DNA of 64,000 bases from Pseudonocardia kunmingensis (GCF_006716445.1 NZ_VFPA01000007.1:186001-250000), one strand, 5' to 3'; positions 7,875 to 16,286 are shown, counted from the first letter of the stretch. Notes: a model not told the origin generated them from the letters alone. Translations and numbers: made by a program.

Positions 7875-9338
7875 ATGAGTGACATCCCGTTCGGCTTCGG
7901 ATCCGCCGACCGCGACCCCGACGACGAGCGGCGCCGCGAGGCCGAGCGCCGTGGCGACGGGCCCGCCGATCCCTTCGGGTTCGGCGACATCCCCGGCATG
8001 CCCGGGGGTGGATTCCCGGGGATGCCGGGCATGCCCGGCGGGGCGGGTGGCTTCGATGTCAACCAGCTCGGCCAGATGCTCACCCAGCTCGGGCAGATGC
8101 TCAGCCAGGCGCAGAACAGCGGCGACGGTCCGGTCAACTACGACCTCGCCGCGCAGATGGCACGCCAGCGCCTCGCGGCCACGACCTCGTCGCTCACCGG
8201 CGCGCAGCGCGCGGCCGTCAGCGACGCGGTGAAGCTCGCCGAGCTGTGGCTCGACGCCGCCACCGACTTCCCGGCGGGCGCCACCGAGACCAAGGCGTGG
8301 TCGGCGAGCGAGTGGGTCGACGCCAGCCTGCCCACCTGGAAGCGGCTGTGCGACCCGGTCGCCCAGCGCGTCTCGAGCGCGTGGGTGGAGGCCATGCCCG
8401 AGGAGGTCCGCTCCGCGGCGGGTCCGATGATCGCGATGCTCGGCCAGATGGGCGGGCTCGCGTTCGGCAGCCAGCTCGGCAACGGCCTCGCCCAGCTCGC
8501 CGCCGAGGTCCTCACCTCCACCGACATCGGCGTGCCCGTGGGGCCCGACCGGGTGGCCGCCCTGCTGCCGGAGAACGTCGAGAAGCTCACGAAGGACCTC
8601 GACCGCCCGTCCAGCGAGGTGATGATCTTCCTCGCCGCGCGCGAGGCCGCGCACCAGCGCCTGTTCGCCCACGTGCCGTGGCTCAAGGAGCGCCTGCTGG
8701 GCACGGTCGAGGAGTACGCGCGCGGCATCCGCGTCGACTCCTCGCGGATCGAGGAGCTCGCCCGCGGCATCGACCCGTCCAACCCGGCCGCGATCGAGGA
8801 GGCGATGCAGTCGGGCATGTTCGAGCCGGAGACCACACCGGAGCAGAAGGCCGCCCTCGCCCGGCTCGAGACCCTGCTGGCGCTGATCGAGGGCTGGGTC
8901 GATGCGGTCGTGGCCGAGGCCGTCGGCGAGCGGCTCCCCGGCGCTGACGCGCTGCGCGAGACGCTGCGCCGCCGCCGTGGCGCCGGTGGTCCCGCCGAGC
9001 AGGCGTTCGCCACGGTCGTCGGGCTTGAGCTGCGCCCCCGCCGGCTCCGGGCCGCCGCCGAGCTGTGGAAGCTGCTCGGCGAGCAGCGCGGCGTGGCAGG
9101 CCGCGACGCGCTGTGGGCCCACCCCGACCTCGTCCCGTCCGCGGACGACCTGGACGACCCCGCCGGGTTCGTCGGGCGCGCGGAGCTGGCCGACCCGATC
9201 GCCGAGCTGGAGAAGCTGGCAGGCGAGAAGGCTCCGGAGGAGGGCAGCGGCGCCGAGCGCGCTCAGCGCGCCGACGAGTCCGACGGACCCGACAAGACCG
9301 ACGGCCCCGACGACACCGGGGGTCCGCGGCAGAGCTGA
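7875..9338 (+). CDS. Zinc-dependent metalloprotease-like protein (DUF2342/TIGR03624)
   Basis: The 487-residue protein starts at ATG 7875. The N-terminal about 60 residues are low-complexity, with repeats of PGMPG, followed by a Gln/Met-rich segment. The DUF2342 core covers about residues 95-430 and includes MIFLAAREAAHQRLFAHVPW at about 246-265, the His-bearing motif proposed to bind zinc in this family. The tail is Asp/Glu/Gly-rich and not conserved. Proteolytic activity has been proposed for the family from its fold, but a role is not established. It is divergent from the PDZ protease and converges on a YgjP-like gene. Confidence 0.85.
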   Translation: MSDIPFGFGSADRDPDDERRREAERRGDGPADPFGFGDIPGMPGGGFPGMPGMPGGAGGFDVNQLGQMLTQLGQMLSQAQNSGDGPVNYDLAAQMARQRLAATTSSLTGAQRAAVSDAVKLAELWLDAATDFPAGATETKAWSASEWVDASLPTWKRLCDPVAQRVSSAWVEAMPEEVRSAAGPMIAMLGQMGGLAFGSQLGNGLAQLAAEVLTSTDIGVPVGPDRVAALLPENVEKLTKDLDRPSSEVMIFLAAREAAHQRLFAHVPWLKERLLGTVEEYARGIRVDSSRIEELARGIDPSNPAAIEEAMQSGMFEPETTPEQKAALARLETLLALIEGWVDAVVAEAVGERLPGADALRETLRRRRGAGGPAEQAFATVVGLELRPRRLRAAAELWKLLGEQRGVAGRDALWAHPDLVPSADDLDDPAGFVGRAELADPIAELEKLAGEKAPEEGSGAERAQRADESDGPDKTDGPDDTGGPRQS

Positions 9339-9413
9339 CCGCGCGCGGCGGGCCCGAGGGCGCACTCGGTCCACGCGGCAGGCCTGGGACGCCCGCACAC
9401 ACCTCCGCGGCCC

Positions 9414-9437
9414 GCACAGGCACCCGGATGCCTGTGC
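9414..9437. terminator. Bidirectional terminator hairpin
   Basis: GCACAGGCA and TGCCTGTGC form perfect nine-base arms around a six-base loop. The hairpin lies between the convergent ends of the DUF2342 gene (stop 9338) and the YgjP-like gene (stop 9496) and could end transcription from either side. Confidence 0.7.
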
Positions 9438-9495
9438 CGGCATCGTCAGGTGCGTGCGAGCGGACGGGACCGGGTGGCCGGCGCGACGGCGAGCG

Positions 9496-10062
9496 TCAGC
9501 CTGCCGCCTCGGTGGCCTCCGGCTCGTCGCCGTCGGTGCCCGTCAACCCGAGGCCTGCGGCCGCGGACAGACCCTCCAGGTAGCCGATCGCGCGCTCGGC
9601 GCGGGGGTAGCGGTGCACCCAGGCCCAGAAGCGCGCGTCGTGGCCGGGCTCGAGCAGGTGCGTGAGCTCGTGCACCAGCACGTAGTCGACCACCCAGCCC
9701 GGGGCGTCGCGCAGCCGCTCGCTGATCCGGATGGTGCCGTCCGCCGGGGTGCAGGACGCCCACCGCGTGCGCATCGGCGGCACCCAGCGCACCGACGTGG
9801 GCCGGGCCTTGCCGTCCAGGAAGCGCCGCGAGAGCTCCGTGCAGCGCCGCTGCAGCGCGTCGTCGCCGGTGCGGCCGGGCGAGCGGCGGCGCGCCTCGCT
9901 GCGCTCCAGCCTGCGGACCATCTCGTCCACCCACCGGCGTTCCTCGGCGTCGCTCATCCAGCCGGGGATGAACACGACGACCGTGTCGCCCTCGCGCCGG
10001 GCACTGACCATGCGCCGGCGGCGGTCACTGCGCCGGACCTCCACGACCGCGGGCTGCGCCAT
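9496..10062 (-). CDS. YgjP-like M48-type metallopeptidase (DUF45)
   Basis: The 188-residue protein has the zinc motif HELTHLLEPGHDARFW, giving His131, Glu132, His135 and a third ligand His141. The upstream block RWVPPMRTRWASCTPADGT is typical of the YgjP/DUF45 family, whose members are about 150-250 residues long. No signal peptide or membrane helix is visible, so it is probably cytoplasmic. The family is often annotated as M48 or SprT-like, but its substrates are unknown. It starts at ATG 10062 and is divergent from the ThiF-like gene, with a palindrome between them. Confidence 0.9.
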   Translation of the reverse strand: MAQPAVVEVRRSDRRRRMVSARREGDTVVVFIPGWMSDAEERRWVDEMVRRLERSEARRRSPGRTGDDALQRRCTELSRRFLDGKARPTSVRWVPPMRTRWASCTPADGTIRISERLRDAPGWVVDYVLVHELTHLLEPGHDARFWAWVHRYPRAERAIGYLEGLSAAAGLGLTGTDGDEPEATEAAG

Positions 10063-10102
10063 CGGGCCAGCCTAGTGCCCCGTGCAGGCCGGGCCGGATT
10101 CA

Positions 10103-10119
10103 TCCACAGGGGCTGTGGA
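10103..10119. promoter_or_regulatory. Palindrome between divergent genes
   Basis: TCCACAG-GGG-CTGTGGA is a perfect seven-base inverted repeat with a three-base spacer, between the starts of the YgjP-like gene and the ThiF-like gene. It could be a shared operator. The half-sites resemble part of a DnaA box but there is no cluster of them. Confidence 0.45.
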
Positions 10120-10161
10120 CAGCGGGAGCGGGCCGACGGGTCCCTGGTCGACGATCGGGTC

Positions 10162-11205
10162 ATGACCGCGCCTCCCGCTCCGCTGCCGGACGCACTCCGG
10201 CTGCCGCCCCACCGCTCCGTGCTGCGACTCGGCCCCGGTTCCCGGCTGCTGGGCCTCGATCCCGCCTCGGCGCTCGCCGTCGAGGACCTCCCGCACGCGC
10301 TCGCCGAGATGCTGGACGAGCTCGCCCGCCCCGTTCCCACCGCGCAGCTCGTCGGGCGGGCCGTCGCCCGCGGCGCGGCCGCGGTCGAGGCGGAAGGGCT
10401 GCTGCGCGAGCTCCTCGCGGCCGGTGCCGTGATCGACGCCGCGGGAGCCGAACGCCGGGAACGGCGGCGCGCGGAGAGCACCGTGCTCGTCGCCGGGGGC
10501 GGCCCGCTCGCCGTCGGGGTGCTGCTCGGGCTGGCGGCGGCCGGGGTCGGCGCGGTGCACGTCACGACGTCCGGCACCGTGCTCGCCGCGGACCTCGGCA
10601 CCGGCTACGTCGACGCCGACCGCGGCCGTGCGCGGGAGGCGGCCACCGCCGCCGCGCTGGAGCGGCTGCTCCCCGGAGCCCGCACCGGGCCGCCGCCGCA
10701 ACGGGTCGTGCCCGATCTCGTCGTGCTGGCCGACGCGGCCGCGTCCGATCCGGTGCACGTCGCCGCGCTGCACGCGGACGGCACCGCGCACCTGCCGGTG
10801 CGGCTGCGCGACGGCGCCGGGATCGTCGGGCCGCTGGTCCTGCCCGGGCGCACCACCTGCCTCGGCTGCCTCGAGCTCGAACGGTGTGCGCGCGACCCGG
10901 GCTGGCCGACGGTGTCCGCGCAGCTGGTCGGCACACCGGGGAACGCCGATCCGGCGTGCGTCGCCGCCACCGCGGGACTCGCCACCGCGCAGGCCCTCGC
11001 CGCGCTCGACGCCCTCACCGGCCCGGGAGCGGAGCCGGTGCCCACGGTGGACGCCACCGTGGAGCTCGACGTCGATCAGGCCGTTCTCACCCGGCGCGGC
11101 TGGTCGCCGCATCCCTCCTGCGGGTGCGGTGCGGCGCGCGGTGGGACGAGACACGGTGCAGCGACATGCGCGGAAGGTCGCGCTGGGGACACAATCGAGG
11201 GGTGA
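10162..11205 (+). CDS. ThiF-like / TOMM precursor-binding protein homologue
   Basis: The 347-residue protein starts at ATG 10162. Residues about 1-95 form a winged-helix-like leader-binding region, and residues about 105-330 form a Rossmann-like ThiF/E1 fold starting STVLVAGGGPLAVGVLLGL. Two Cys pairs (CLGC near residue 233 and CGC near 321) are the zinc-binding cysteines of the cyclodehydratase/E1-like family. The glycine-rich loop lacks the usual GxGxxG with a following Asp/Arg, so adenylation is doubtful. No YcaO partner, precursor peptide or transporter lies nearby. It precedes the ABC1 kinase as in mycobacteria (Rv3196-Rv3197), suggesting a conserved non-bacteriocin role. Confidence 0.75.
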   Translation: MTAPPAPLPDALRLPPHRSVLRLGPGSRLLGLDPASALAVEDLPHALAEMLDELARPVPTAQLVGRAVARGAAAVEAEGLLRELLAAGAVIDAAGAERRERRRAESTVLVAGGGPLAVGVLLGLAAAGVGAVHVTTSGTVLAADLGTGYVDADRGRAREAATAAALERLLPGARTGPPPQRVVPDLVVLADAAASDPVHVAALHADGTAHLPVRLRDGAGIVGPLVLPGRTTCLGCLELERCARDPGWPTVSAQLVGTPGNADPACVAATAGLATAQALAALDALTGPGAEPVPTVDATVELDVDQAVLTRRGWSPHPSCGCGAARGGTRHGAATCAEGRAGDTIEG

Positions 11206-11251
11206 ACGAGCTCACGAGCCGCAACACCGGGGCCCCCGCCGAGGTGACGAC

Positions 11252-12592
11252 GTGACCGACATCCCCCGTCGGACGGCGGCTCGCACGGCCAAGCTCGCCA
11301 GCTTGCCGCTCGGCGTGGCCGGCCGCGCGGCCGCCGGCTGGAGCAGGCGGCTGGCGGGCGGCGACGGCGACGAGATCTCGGCCCAGATGATGGCCAAGAG
11401 CGCCGAGCAGCTGTTCGCCGTGCTCGGTGAGCTCAAGGGCGGCGCGATGAAGTTCGGCCAGGCCCTGTCCGTGTTCGAGGCCGCGATCCCCGACGAGTAC
11501 GCGGCGCCGTTCCGCGAGTCGCTGGTGAAGCTGCAGTCCGCGGCACCCCCCATGCCGAGTGCGGACGTCCACCGGATGCTGGCCGAGCAGTTCGGCCGTG
11601 GGTGGCGCGAGCGCTTCCGCGACTTCGACGAGACCCCCGCGGCGGCGGCCAGCATCGGGCAGGTCCACCGCGCGGTCTGGCGCGACGGCCGGGACGTCGC
11701 CGTGAAGGTGCAGTACCCCGGCGCCGACGAGGCACTGCGCTCGGACCTGCGGCAGCTGTCCCGGATGAGCCGCATCATGCAGCCCCTCGTACCCGGCCTG
11801 GAGATCAAGCCGCTGATCGCCGAGCTGCGCGAACGCATGGAGGAGGAGCTCGACTACCGCGACGAGGCCGAGCACCAGCGGGCGTTCGCTGCCGCGTACG
11901 ACGGCGACGACAAGATCAAGGTCCCGCGGGTGGTGGCGTCGGCCCCGCGCGCGATGGTCACCGAGTGGGTCACCGGGCAGCGGCTCTCCGACGTCATCCG
12001 CGGCGGCAGCCAGGACGACCGCGACCGCGCGGCCGCGCTGCTCGCCGAGTTCCACTACTCGGCGCCCGCGCGCGTCGGGCTGCTGCACGCCGACCCGCAC
12101 CCCGGCAACTTCCAGGTCCTCGACGACGGGCGCCTCATGGTCCTCGACTACGGCGCCGTCGCCCGCCTGCCCCACGGGCTCCCGCGGCCCCTGTCGGTGA
12201 TGGTGCGCCTCGCGCTGGAGGACGAGCCGGTCGCCCTGCTGCAGCTGCTGCGCGACCACGGCTTCGTGCGGGCGGCGTCACCGCTGGCCGCCGAGGAGGC
12301 GGTCGAGTACCTCGCGCCGTTCACCGAGCCGCTGCGCACCGAGACGTTCCGGTTCAACCGGCGCTGGCTGCAGCGGCAGGCGGAGCGGGTGGGAGACCTG
12401 CGGCGTCCGGAGTTCCAGGTGGGCCGCGAGCTCAACCTGCCCCCGCAGTACCTGCTGGTGCACCGCGTCACGATGGGCACGCTCGGGGTGCTCTGCCAGC
12501 TCGACGCCGACGTCGCGCTGCGCGGCATCGTCGGGCGCTGGCAGCCGTGGGTGTTCGACGCCGAGGACGAGTCGGCCGGCCGCCACGCCTGA
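11252..12592 (+). CDS. ABC1/UbiB-like atypical kinase (AarF family)
   Basis: The 446-residue protein has all ABC1 landmarks: the KxGQ motif in MKFGQALSVFEAAIPDEY (about residue 66), the Ala-rich loop AAAASIGQVHRA (about 130), the lysine strand VAVKVQYPG (about 150), HADPHPGNF (about 279) and the DFG-like LDYGAVAR (about 297). ABC1 proteins bind ATP; in mycobacteria the orthologue next to whiB7 has been linked to macrolide ATP-binding and drug tolerance. GTG 11252 is the only start that keeps the conserved N-terminus. A multi-hairpin repeat follows the stop codon. Confidence 0.92.
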   Translation: MTDIPRRTAARTAKLASLPLGVAGRAAAGWSRRLAGGDGDEISAQMMAKSAEQLFAVLGELKGGAMKFGQALSVFEAAIPDEYAAPFRESLVKLQSAAPPMPSADVHRMLAEQFGRGWRERFRDFDETPAAAASIGQVHRAVWRDGRDVAVKVQYPGADEALRSDLRQLSRMSRIMQPLVPGLEIKPLIAELRERMEEELDYRDEAEHQRAFAAAYDGDDKIKVPRVVASAPRAMVTEWVTGQRLSDVIRGGSQDDRDRAAALLAEFHYSAPARVGLLHADPHPGNFQVLDDGRLMVLDYGAVARLPHGLPRPLSVMVRLALEDEPVALLQLLRDHGFVRAASPLAAEEAVEYLAPFTEPLRTETFRFNRRWLQRQAERVGDLRRPEFQVGRELNLPPQYLLVHRVTMGTLGVLCQLDADVALRGIVGRWQPWVFDAEDESAGRHA

Positions 12593-12603
12593 CGCGACAC
12601 TCC

Positions 12604-12717
12604 CCCTGTCCGAACGCAACACTCGCGCAGTCCGAACGGGAGACTCGCGCTGTCCGGGCGGGAGACTCGCGCGGGCGGAGGCGAGTCTCCCGTTCCGGCA
12701 GCGCGAGTCCCTCGTCT
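12604..12717. repeat. Palindromic repeat family C, copy 1 (convergent terminator)
   Basis: Three forward units of the type TCCGAACGGGAGACTCGCGC stand in tandem (12615-12671), followed by the inverted partner GGCGAGTCTCCCGTTCCGG (12680-12698). Forward and inverted parts can form stems of about 30 bases. The block fills the gap between the convergent ABC1 kinase and TetR genes. Related copies lie at 24999-25090 and 36419-36561. Confidence 0.8.
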
Positions 12718-12719
12718 CG

Positions 12720-13376
12720 TCAGGCCGGCGTGGTCAGGTAGGCCACGAGCATGTCGCCCAGCAGTTCCCGGTAGTGCTCGCGGCGCAGCGGATCCAGCGG
12801 GTCCCGATCGAAGATCGCGGTGAAGGTGTGCCGGTTGGCCGTGCGGAAGACGCAGAACGAGCTGATCACCAGGTGCACGTCGAGCGCGTCGACGTCGTCG
12901 CGGAAGAGCCCGGCCGCCCGACCCCGCGCCAGGATGCGGCCGAGCACGTCGAGGGCCGGGTTCGCGAGCCCGGACAGGATCGACGAGGTCGCGATGTGCT
13001 CCGCGCGGTGGATGTTCTCGATGCTCACCAGCCGGATGAAGTCCGGATGGGCCTCGTGGTGGTCGAACGTGAGCGCCGCCAGGCTGCGGATGGCCTCGCG
13101 CGGCTCGAGGTGGTCGACGTCGAGCTCCTGCTCCAGCGCGCGGATGCCGGTGTACGCGCGCTCGAGGACCGCGACGAAGAGCTGCTCCTTGCTGCCGAAG
13201 TAGTAGTAGATCATCCGCTTCGTCGTGCTGGTCTTCGCGGCGATCTCGTCGACCCGGGCGCCCGCGTACCCGCGGTCGGAGAACTCCCGGGTGGAGACGT
13301 CGAGGATCTCCGCTCGCGTCCGCTCGGCGTCGCGCTGCCGCTCGGGCGGCGGACCCTCGGGCAGGGGTGCGGCCAC
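12720..13376 (-). CDS. TetR family regulator of the divergent quiC-like gene
   Basis: The 218-residue protein has a TetR helix-turn-helix at about residues 36-62 (YAGARVDEIAAKTSTTKRMI then YYYFGSKEQLF) and a C-terminal ligand-binding domain resembling the TetR_C_33 type. The GTG at 13376 follows GAGGAGG at a good distance. It is transcribed away from the 3-dehydroshikimate dehydratase gene and a pseudo-palindrome lies between them, so it probably controls that gene in response to a quinate/shikimate-derived or aromatic ligand. The ligand is inferred only from context. Confidence 0.88.
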   Translation of the reverse strand: MAAPLPEGPPPERQRDAERTRAEILDVSTREFSDRGYAGARVDEIAAKTSTTKRMIYYYFGSKEQLFVAVLERAYTGIRALEQELDVDHLEPREAIRSLAALTFDHHEAHPDFIRLVSIENIHRAEHIATSSILSGLANPALDVLGRILARGRAAGLFRDDVDALDVHLVISSFCVFRTANRHTFTAIFDRDPLDPLRREHYRELLGDMLVAYLTTPA

Positions 13377-13453
13377 GGAACCCTCCTCGCAGGTGGTGGC
13401 CCGACTCTAGAACGCGGGCGCAGGGCTTCCCGCGGGCGACGCCGGACGGTACA

Positions 13454-13467
13454 ACTAACTAGCCAGT
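13454..13467. promoter_or_regulatory. Candidate TetR operator upstream of quiC-like gene
   Basis: ACTAACTAGCCAGT is an imperfect palindrome centred on CTAG, with 10 of 14 bases symmetric, in an AT-rich patch flanked by GTAC on both sides. It lies in the 155-base divergent region between the TetR gene and the dehydratase gene. Confidence 0.5.
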
Positions 13468-13531
13468 ACGTTCACACCACGCCCGCGACGGCACACCGCA
13501 GAGCTGACGAACACGACGGAGGAGGGCTCCC

Positions 13532-15385
13532 GTGCCCGGGTCGGCCGAACGAACCGCGATCGCCACGGTCTGCCTGTCCGGCACCCTGGAGGACAAGCTC
13601 GCCGCCGCCGCGGCCGCGGGCTTCGACGGGGTGGAGGTGTTCGAGCCCGACCTCGTGGCCTCGCCGCTCTCCCCCGGTGAGATTCGGGTGCGCTGCGCCG
13701 ACCTGGGCCTGACGATCGAGCTCTACCAGCCCTTCCGCGACCTCGACTCCACCGACGCGGACCGGTTCGCCGCCTCGCTGCGGCGTGCCGAGCGGAAGTT
13801 CGACGTGATGACGGCGCTGGGCGTCGACACCGTGCTGGTGTGCTCGTCGGTGTCCCCCGACGCCGTGGCCGACGTCGACCGGCTGGCCGAGCAGCTGTAC
13901 GTCCTCGCGGAGCGGGCGGGCGCGCGCGGCCTGCGGCTGGCGTACGAGGCGCTCGCGTGGGGCACGTTCGTCAACACCTTCGAGCGGTCGTGGGAGGTGG
14001 TCGCCCGCGCCGACCACCCGGCTCTCGGGCTGTGCCTCGACAGCTTCCACATCCTCTCCCGCGGCTCCGACCCGGCGGGCATCGCGGCGATCCCCGGCGA
14101 CAAGCTGTTCTTCCTGCAGCTCGCCGACGCGCCGCACCTGTCGATGGACGTCCTGCAGTGGAGCCGCCACCACCGGCTGTTCCCCGGCCAGGGGTCGTTC
14201 GACCTGCCCGCCTTCCTGGCGCCCGTCCTGGCGGCCGGCTACCGCGGGCCGCTGTCGCTCGAGGTGTTCAACGACGTGTTCCGCCAGTCCGACCCCACCC
14301 GCACCGCGGTGGACGCCCGCCGGTCGCTGCTGGCACTCGCCGAGGCCGTCGCGGACCGGGTTCCGACCCTCGGCGCCGGGCCGGGGGCGCCCGCGCCGCC
14401 GCGGCTGGGCGGGCACGCGTTCGCCGAGCTCGGGGTCGACGACGCGGGCGCACCCCAGGTCGCGTCGGTGCTCGCCGCGCTCGGCCTGACCCGCACCGGG
14501 CACCACCGGAGCAAGCCGGTGGACCTGTGGGAGCGCGGCGACGCCCGGGTGCTGCTCAACACCACCGCCCACCGGGCGGCCGGGGCGGCGATCACCGCGT
14601 TGGGGATCGAGTCGGCCGACCCCGTGAGCTCGGCGCGACGGGCCGAGGCGCTCTGCGCGCCCGTGCTCGAGCGCCCGCACGCCGCGGACGAGGCCGACCT
14701 CGCGGCTGTCGCGGCCCCGGACGGCACGGAGGTGTTCTTCTGCCGGACCGACACGGCGGCCGGGTGGCGCTCCGACTTCACCCCGACCGGTGCCTCCGCG
14801 GCGCACGGCACCGGCATCACCGGCATCGACCACGTCGGGCTGACCCAGCCGTTCGACCACTTCGACGAGGCCGTGCTGTTCTACCGCTCGGTGCTCGGGC
14901 TGCGGCCGGAGTCGGCCACCGAGGTCGCCGCGCCGTTCGGGCTGGTGCGCCACCGCGGCGTGCGCGACGCCGACGCGGGCGTGCGGATCGCGCTGTCGGT
15001 GGCCCTGCTGCGGCGCGGGGAGTGGTCGCCGGGGGTGGTGGCGCCGCAGTACGTGGCGTTCGCGACCGACGACGTGCTGGCGACGGCCCGTGCCGCGCGG
15101 GAGGCGGGCGCTCCCCTGCTCGCGATCCCCGACAACTACTACGACGACCTCGACGCCCGGCTGGCCCCGGACCCCGGCCGGCTCGCCGCGATGCGCGAGC
15201 TCGGCGTGCTCTGCGACCGCGACGAGCACGGCGAGTACCTGCACGTCAGCACCGAGGTGCTCGGCGGGCGCGTCTTCTTCCAGCTCGTGCAACGGGTGGG
15301 GGCGTACGACGGCTACGGCACCGCCGACGCCCCCGTCCGGATGGCGGCGCACCGGCGGCTGCGGTCGGTGCGTTCCCGACGGTGA
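13532..15385 (+). CDS. quiC: 3-dehydroshikimate dehydratase fused to HPPD-like domain (QuiC type)
   Basis: The 617-residue protein has two parts. Residues 1-290 are a sugar-phosphate-isomerase-like TIM barrel with the four expected metal ligands: Glu139 (AYEALAWG), Asp170 (LCLDSFH), Gln196 (FFLQLADAP) and Glu244 (LSLEVFND). This is the 3-dehydroshikimate dehydratase active site, which yields protocatechuate. Residues about 295-600 resemble 4-hydroxyphenylpyruvate dioxygenase. Its first metal His is present (GIDHVGL), but the second position is Tyr (PQYVAFATDD) and the usual Glu is Gln (FFQLVQR), so dioxygenase activity is unlikely. The GTG start follows GGAGGAGG. Quinate or shikimate catabolism is the likely pathway. 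Confidence 0.9.
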   Translation: MPGSAERTAIATVCLSGTLEDKLAAAAAAGFDGVEVFEPDLVASPLSPGEIRVRCADLGLTIELYQPFRDLDSTDADRFAASLRRAERKFDVMTALGVDTVLVCSSVSPDAVADVDRLAEQLYVLAERAGARGLRLAYEALAWGTFVNTFERSWEVVARADHPALGLCLDSFHILSRGSDPAGIAAIPGDKLFFLQLADAPHLSMDVLQWSRHHRLFPGQGSFDLPAFLAPVLAAGYRGPLSLEVFNDVFRQSDPTRTAVDARRSLLALAEAVADRVPTLGAGPGAPAPPRLGGHAFAELGVDDAGAPQVASVLAALGLTRTGHHRSKPVDLWERGDARVLLNTTAHRAAGAAITALGIESADPVSSARRAEALCAPVLERPHAADEADLAAVAAPDGTEVFFCRTDTAAGWRSDFTPTGASAAHGTGITGIDHVGLTQPFDHFDEAVLFYRSVLGLRPESATEVAAPFGLVRHRGVRDADAGVRIALSVALLRRGEWSPGVVAPQYVAFATDDVLATARAAREAGAPLLAIPDNYYDDLDARLAPDPGRLAAMRELGVLCDRDEHGEYLHVSTEVLGGRVFFQLVQRVGAYDGYGTADAPVRMAAHRRLRSVRSRR

Positions 15386-15395
15386 CGGTCGTGAG

Positions 15396-15459
15396 CGAGC
15401 GCAGCGAGCGAACCATGGACACAGCGTGGTCCGCGAAGCGGTCGACCGAGCGCAGCGAG
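15396..15459. repeat. Two direct copies of a 13-bp element
   Basis: CGAGCGCAGCGAG occurs at 15396-15408 and again at 15447-15459, downstream of the quiC-like gene and just before palindrome family A. Motifs of this type recur between genes in actinobacterial genomes; no function can be read. Confidence 0.5.
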
Positions 15460-15467
15460 GGAGGACG

Positions 15468-15507
15468 GTGAGTGGATACGAGTGCCCGAGCACTCGTATC
15501 CACTCAC
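15468..15507. repeat. Palindromic repeat family A, copy 1 (convergent terminator)
   Basis: GTGAGTGGATACGAGTG is followed by a six-base loop and its exact reverse complement, giving 17-base perfect arms. It lies between the convergent quiC-like gene and the small gene at 15514. A nearly identical 40-base element is at 39541-39580, also between convergent genes. Confidence 0.85.
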
Positions 15508-15513
15508 GGGCGG

Positions 15514-15753
15514 TTATGCCGTCCGGGCCGCGGAGCGGGCCCGCTCGGCGCGCCGTGCGGCGTACCCGGCGAGCGACGCCCAACGGCGACCGGCGGTGAA
15601 CCGCCGGGCCAGCGCGTACTCCCGGGCGGCCGCCACCGCCTCTTGGTGTCGGGATCTCGCCAGTGCTTCGTGGAGCAACATCTCGATTCCTTCCCGGCCC
15701 CGCACGGCGGGTCGCGTCGGGGTGACTGTGGTCGGTGTCGTGAAGTCGGTCAT
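15514..15753 (-). CDS. Small basic hypothetical protein downstream of whiB7
   Basis: The 79-residue product starts with ATG at 15753 behind an AGGAG site. Its core EMLLHEALARSRHQEAVAAA resembles the short MLLHExLARxR proteins that are scattered through actinobacterial genomes, and the C-terminus is Arg/Ala-rich and probably helical. No catalytic motif or membrane helix is visible. It lies 83 bases after whiB7 on the same strand and may be co-transcribed with it. I do not recognise a function. Confidence 0.55.
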   Translation of the reverse strand: MTDFTTPTTVTPTRPAVRGREGIEMLLHEALARSRHQEAVAAAREYALARRFTAGRRWASLAGYAARRAERARSAARTA

Positions 15754-15836
15754 CGGTATCGGTCTCCTGGATGGCGGGTCCTCGCGGGACCTACGGGCTG
15801 GGCGGTGCGGATCAGGCGCGGTCAGGGCACCTGTGA

Positions 15837-16214
15837 TCAGGCGGACATGGCCGCGGCGTAGGCCCTGTCACGGGCCAGGTCGGCCTTGCTCGGGCGGCCG
15901 CGAGGCCTCTTGCGCGGGATCACGACCCCGCGCTCGAAGATCTCGCCGCCCCAGACCCCCCACGGCTCCTCCCGGCTGAGCGCGCCGGCGAGGCACTCGG
16001 CCTTGATCGGGCAGGCCGTGCAGAGCGCCTTGGCCCGCTCCAGCTCCGCGGGAGCCTCGGCGAACCACAGGTCCGCGTCGCCGGAGCGGCACGGGAGGTC
16101 CAGCCCGGCGCGGGGTGCCGCGTCGAGCAGGGACCCGAGCGCGGTGGCGGAGTCGCCGCCGAGCTCCTCTGATGTGATCGTTCCGCCGTCCAACGGAACT
16201 GATCGGACTAGCAC
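15837..16214 (-). CDS. whiB7: Redox-sensing transcriptional regulator WhiB7
   Basis: The 125-residue protein has the four cysteines of WhiB proteins (Cys42, Cys65, Cys68, Cys74) that hold a [4Fe-4S] cluster, the GVWGG turn (EPWGVWGGEIFERG, about residues 83-96), and a C-terminal AT-hook (RKRPRGRPSK, about 101-110) that is diagnostic for WhiB7. WhiB7 binds the principal sigma factor and activates intrinsic antibiotic resistance genes after ribosome stress. The GTG start at 16214 follows a perfect AGGAGG. Its position between the ABC1 kinase and uvrD2 matches mycobacteria. Expression appears controlled by the leader described at 16251-16593. Confidence 0.95.
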   Translation of the reverse strand: MLVRSVPLDGGTITSEELGGDSATALGSLLDAAPRAGLDLPCRSGDADLWFAEAPAELERAKALCTACPIKAECLAGALSREEPWGVWGGEIFERGVVIPRKRPRGRPSKADLARDRAYAAAMSA

Positions 16215-16250
16215 TTCAACCTCCTGCGGTAGTGGTCGTGCAGGACAAAC

Positions 16251-16286
16251 AAAAAGGCCGCGGATCCCTGGTGGGGTCCGCGGCCT
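16251..16286 (-). terminator. Attenuator terminator in the whiB7 leader
   Basis: On the reverse strand AGGCCGCGGA pairs perfectly with TCCGCGGCCT over ten bases. The loop can extend the stem through ACCCC and GGGAT, and the hairpin is followed by TTTTTG. It ends 37 bases before the whiB7 start codon and 31 bases after the upstream ORF stop. This is a classical intrinsic terminator placed to attenuate whiB7 transcription. Confidence 0.9.

Noticed and set aside
10103..10119. DnaA-box-like palindrome as a replication origin signal
   Set aside because: Only one pair of partial boxes is present and no dnaA, dnaN or AT-rich unwinding region is in the window.
10162..11205. ThiF-like gene as part of a thiazole/oxazole peptide cluster
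   Set aside because: No YcaO, dehydrogenase, precursor peptide or exporter gene is adjacent, and the flanks match a conserved housekeeping order.
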